DNA from: a bacterium
GTDB lineage: Bacteria; Patescibacteriota; Saccharimonadia; Saccharimonadales; HK-STAS-PATE-42
NCBI GenBank assembly: GCA_029781075.1
Contig: JAKOXJ010000065.1
Coordinates: forward strand, 1-7,160
Direction of reading: 5' to 3'
Length of the DNA stretch: 7,160 nt
Shown here piece after piece: positions 5,945-7,160 of the stretch. How positions within the stretch are numbered: the stretch's first letter is position 1; every line of letters begins with the position of its first letter. The translations under genes and the position numbers were made by a program. The notes under the pieces are model-generated. The model ran no database searches. It was not told the DNA's origin and saw only the letters and a program-made list of their open reading frames with translations.

Positions 5945-5955
5945 AATACCTAAAG

Positions 5956-5964
5956 ATTATAACA
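5956..5964 (-). promoter_or_regulatory. Extended -10 promoter of glyS
   Basis: The minus strand reads TGTTATAAT, a perfect extended -10, in the 39-bp gap before glyS. Eleven bases separate the TATAAT from the ATG, so the predicted transcript would have a leader of about 4-5 bases. The gap contains only a weak AGG, and no good -35 element is visible. Confidence 0.55.
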
Positions 5965-5983
5965 GAGAAAGATTAAGTCTAGG

Positions 5984-6664
5984 TTAATTATCTAGAGATT
6001 GTGCAAGAATAAGCTGAGCTACATGACGCTTTGCAAAAGCCGGTGCTGGTATTCTAGTTAGAGCAGTTGCTACCTCAGCCACTTTCGTAAATTTATCGAC
6101 TGTAGCAATTCGTTCACCTTCGCTCATCTCTCTATTCGGAAAAAATACTCCGTAAACACTCTCTGAGAATTGGCAATTATTAGAGGCCTGTGCGGCAAGT
6201 CTTTTAGCATTGGACCTATCAACCCTATCACCAGTTGCTAGAACCATCGCCAGCTGACCATCAAATATTACCTCGTATTGATCTGGCTTATCACTATCCC
6301 TATCTTCTGGGTCAGGGTCAGGCATAAAAGTTTCATTAGCTACAAGCGCCCAGTGAAGAGCATCATCCCATTCCTTTTTAATAGCGAGAGCTATTGCCAA
6401 GCGCGAAGAGCTAGCAAAAGCTTCACGAGCATAAACCAAATTATGACTACCGTGATCAGGGTTACCACAAAGCAAATCGCCAAAGTCAGGCATCATCAAA
6501 TTAAGACAAGTGGCAGATAGGGTCATGTCGCCCATACCCTCTTCTCCTCCGCTTTCTTTAAATAAATTCCATCCGGAGTTACGAAAGTTAATTGCATCCC
6601 TAATCTCTTCAGGCATTTGTGCATAATAATTAGCTTCGTACTCAGGAATTTCAAAATCACTCAT
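5984..6664 (-). CDS. Hypothetical protein (226 aa) between recO and glyS
   Basis: I do not recognise this protein. It is acidic and mostly helical, with no signal peptide or transmembrane helix. Residues 78-112 (YAREAFASSSRLAIALAI and the following KEWDDALHWALVANETF) form a helix pair reminiscent of a TPR-like repeat, but one pair is not enough to assign the fold. An acidic, proline-rich linker (PDPDPEDRDSDKPD, 115-128) interrupts it. A second helical part (about 148-165, then 184-226) is rich in alanine. Cys53, Cys66 and Cys164 are scattered with no metal-site pattern. It lies 23 bp after recO and 39 bp before glyS. The frame is credible from its length and position within a packed cluster, and a perfect TATAAT lies 10 bases before its ATG. 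Confidence 0.8.
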   Translation of the reverse strand: MSDFEIPEYEANYYAQMPEEIRDAINFRNSGWNLFKESGGEEGMGDMTLSATCLNLMMPDFGDLLCGNPDHGSHNLVYAREAFASSSRLAIALAIKKEWDDALHWALVANETFMPDPDPEDRDSDKPDQYEVIFDGQLAMVLATGDRVDRSNAKRLAAQASNNCQFSESVYGVFFPNREMSEGERIATVDKFTKVAEVATALTRIPAPAFAKRHVAQLILAQSLDN

Positions 6665-6674
6665 ATTAATAGTT

Positions 6675-6680
6675 ATTATA
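6675..6680 (-). promoter_or_regulatory. TATAAT box of the 226-aa gene
   Basis: A perfect TATAAT lies in the 23-bp gap after recO, ten bases before the ATG at 6664. This is the same near-leaderless geometry as at glyS and the methyltransferase gene. There is no TG extension and no clear -35, so confidence is lower. Confidence 0.45.
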
Positions 6681-6687
6681 CAACTTT

Positions 6688-7160
6688 TTATAGTAAATCT
6701 CTACTCGCTGCTTCGAGTTCTTTATATACATTAAGTGCCAGCAGCTGAATTCCTTTAAGCTTGCTAAGTTGGGCAGGAGTCTTACCCTCTTCCATGAGCC
6801 TAAGGACTTTAATGGCACTAGCATCGACAACTCCACCATCTTTTGGCATCAGCCTCGCTGTTCCAACCGCAAAAGTATAAGTTTGCGTTTCAAATAGCTC
6901 TTTTAATTCACCATCTCTGTAAAGCTCCAATTTAGAACCAGAAAGATCAAGAAGCTTAACCAACCACCATAGTTTAATCAGATTAAAATCGATATTCTCA
7001 TCATTCAGGCTCTCGAGCAGATTCTTTAAAGTTAAGTAATAATTCTCATCATCAGTTTCATCTGGAGTAACTTTTTTTAGATACTTCATGCAATCATAAG
7101 CAAACAACATTCGCTCGAGATTCTTAGCAATATCGCCGAAATGTTCAATCAATTTAGTTT
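6688..7160 (-). CDS. recO: DNA repair protein RecO, C-terminal part (5' end outside window)
   Basis: RecO helps RecR load RecA on SSB-coated single-stranded DNA and anneals strands in the RecFOR pathway. The frame is open to the window edge (two further codons, Thr-Lys, precede a TTG at 7152), so the N-terminal OB fold is missing from view and the TTG is unlikely to be the true start. The 156 visible residues match the helical C-terminal domain: FGDIAKNLERMLFAYDCMKY, then FNLIKLWWLVKLLDLSGSKLEL (the usual 'F-x-L-x-L-L-x-x-x-G' region), and VVDASAIKVLRLMEEG. The four zinc-finger cysteines present in some RecO proteins are absent. Location next to glyS supports the call. Sequence similarity is weak, as is common for RecO. 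Confidence 0.75.
   Translation of the reverse strand, partial: TKLIEHFGDIAKNLERMLFAYDCMKYLKKVTPDETDDENYYLTLKNLLESLNDENIDFNLIKLWWLVKLLDLSGSKLELYRDGELKELFETQTYTFAVGTARLMPKDGGVVDASAIKVLRLMEEGKTPAQLSKLKGIQLLALNVYKELEAASRDLL

Noticed and set aside
1..7160. CRISPR array, insertion sequence, prophage or toxin-antitoxin system
   Set aside because: No regularly spaced repeats, transposase, integrase or paired small toxin/antitoxin genes are present; the nuclease-like fragment at 1-270 has no cas neighbours in view.

Overview
The window looks like a piece of a small, moderately AT-rich bacterial chromosome, most likely from a Patescibacteria/CPR lineage. This placement is an inference. It rests on compact same-strand gene packing, an N-terminal nuclease-like protein of a type I associate with CPR genomes, divergent housekeeping proteins, and two short proteins I cannot place. 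Every gene lies on the minus strand, so the text below follows transcription from right to left.

Block 1 (7160 to 4040): a recO gene whose 5' end is outside the window, an unknown 226-residue protein, a class II alpha2-type glycyl-tRNA synthetase (glyS), and an unknown 180-residue protein spaced 3 bp after glyS. The unknown 226-residue gene and glyS each have a TATAAT box so close to the ATG that transcripts would be nearly leaderless. The 180-residue gene instead has a Shine-Dalgarno sequence inside the end of glyS. A family 1 glycoside hydrolase (4029 to 2722) follows 10 bp later, with a 14-bp perfect palindrome bridging the two genes.

Block 2 (2721 to 2496): a 226-bp regulatory region. 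Its GH1-proximal end carries a tight cluster of DnaA-box-like 9-mers, including a perfect TTATCCACA. Its mraZ-proximal part carries four copies of GTGGGTA spaced 10, 21 and 10 bp. This matches the known style of MraZ operators and probably makes mraZ autoregulated.

Block 3 (2495 to 1594): mraZ, then about 500 bp with no convincing gene. mraZ is normally followed by rsmH and the division/cell-wall cluster, and here it is not. The non-coding stretch holds several inverted repeats, a hairpin with a nearby T8 tract, and one copy of a GC-rich palindromic repeat.

Block 4 (1593 to 1): a TrmA/RlmD-family RNA uracil-5-methyltransferase, again with a near-leaderless extended -10 promoter. It carries a second copy of the GC-rich palindrome inserted in frame. 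A 5' fragment of a putative PD-(D/E)XK-type nuclease follows 3 bp later.

The genes do not form one pathway: they cover DNA repair, translation, rRNA/tRNA modification, a transcription regulator and sugar hydrolysis. The most unusual material is regulatory: the MraZ array beside DnaA boxes, the leaderless promoters, and the palindromic repeat that has entered a coding sequence.
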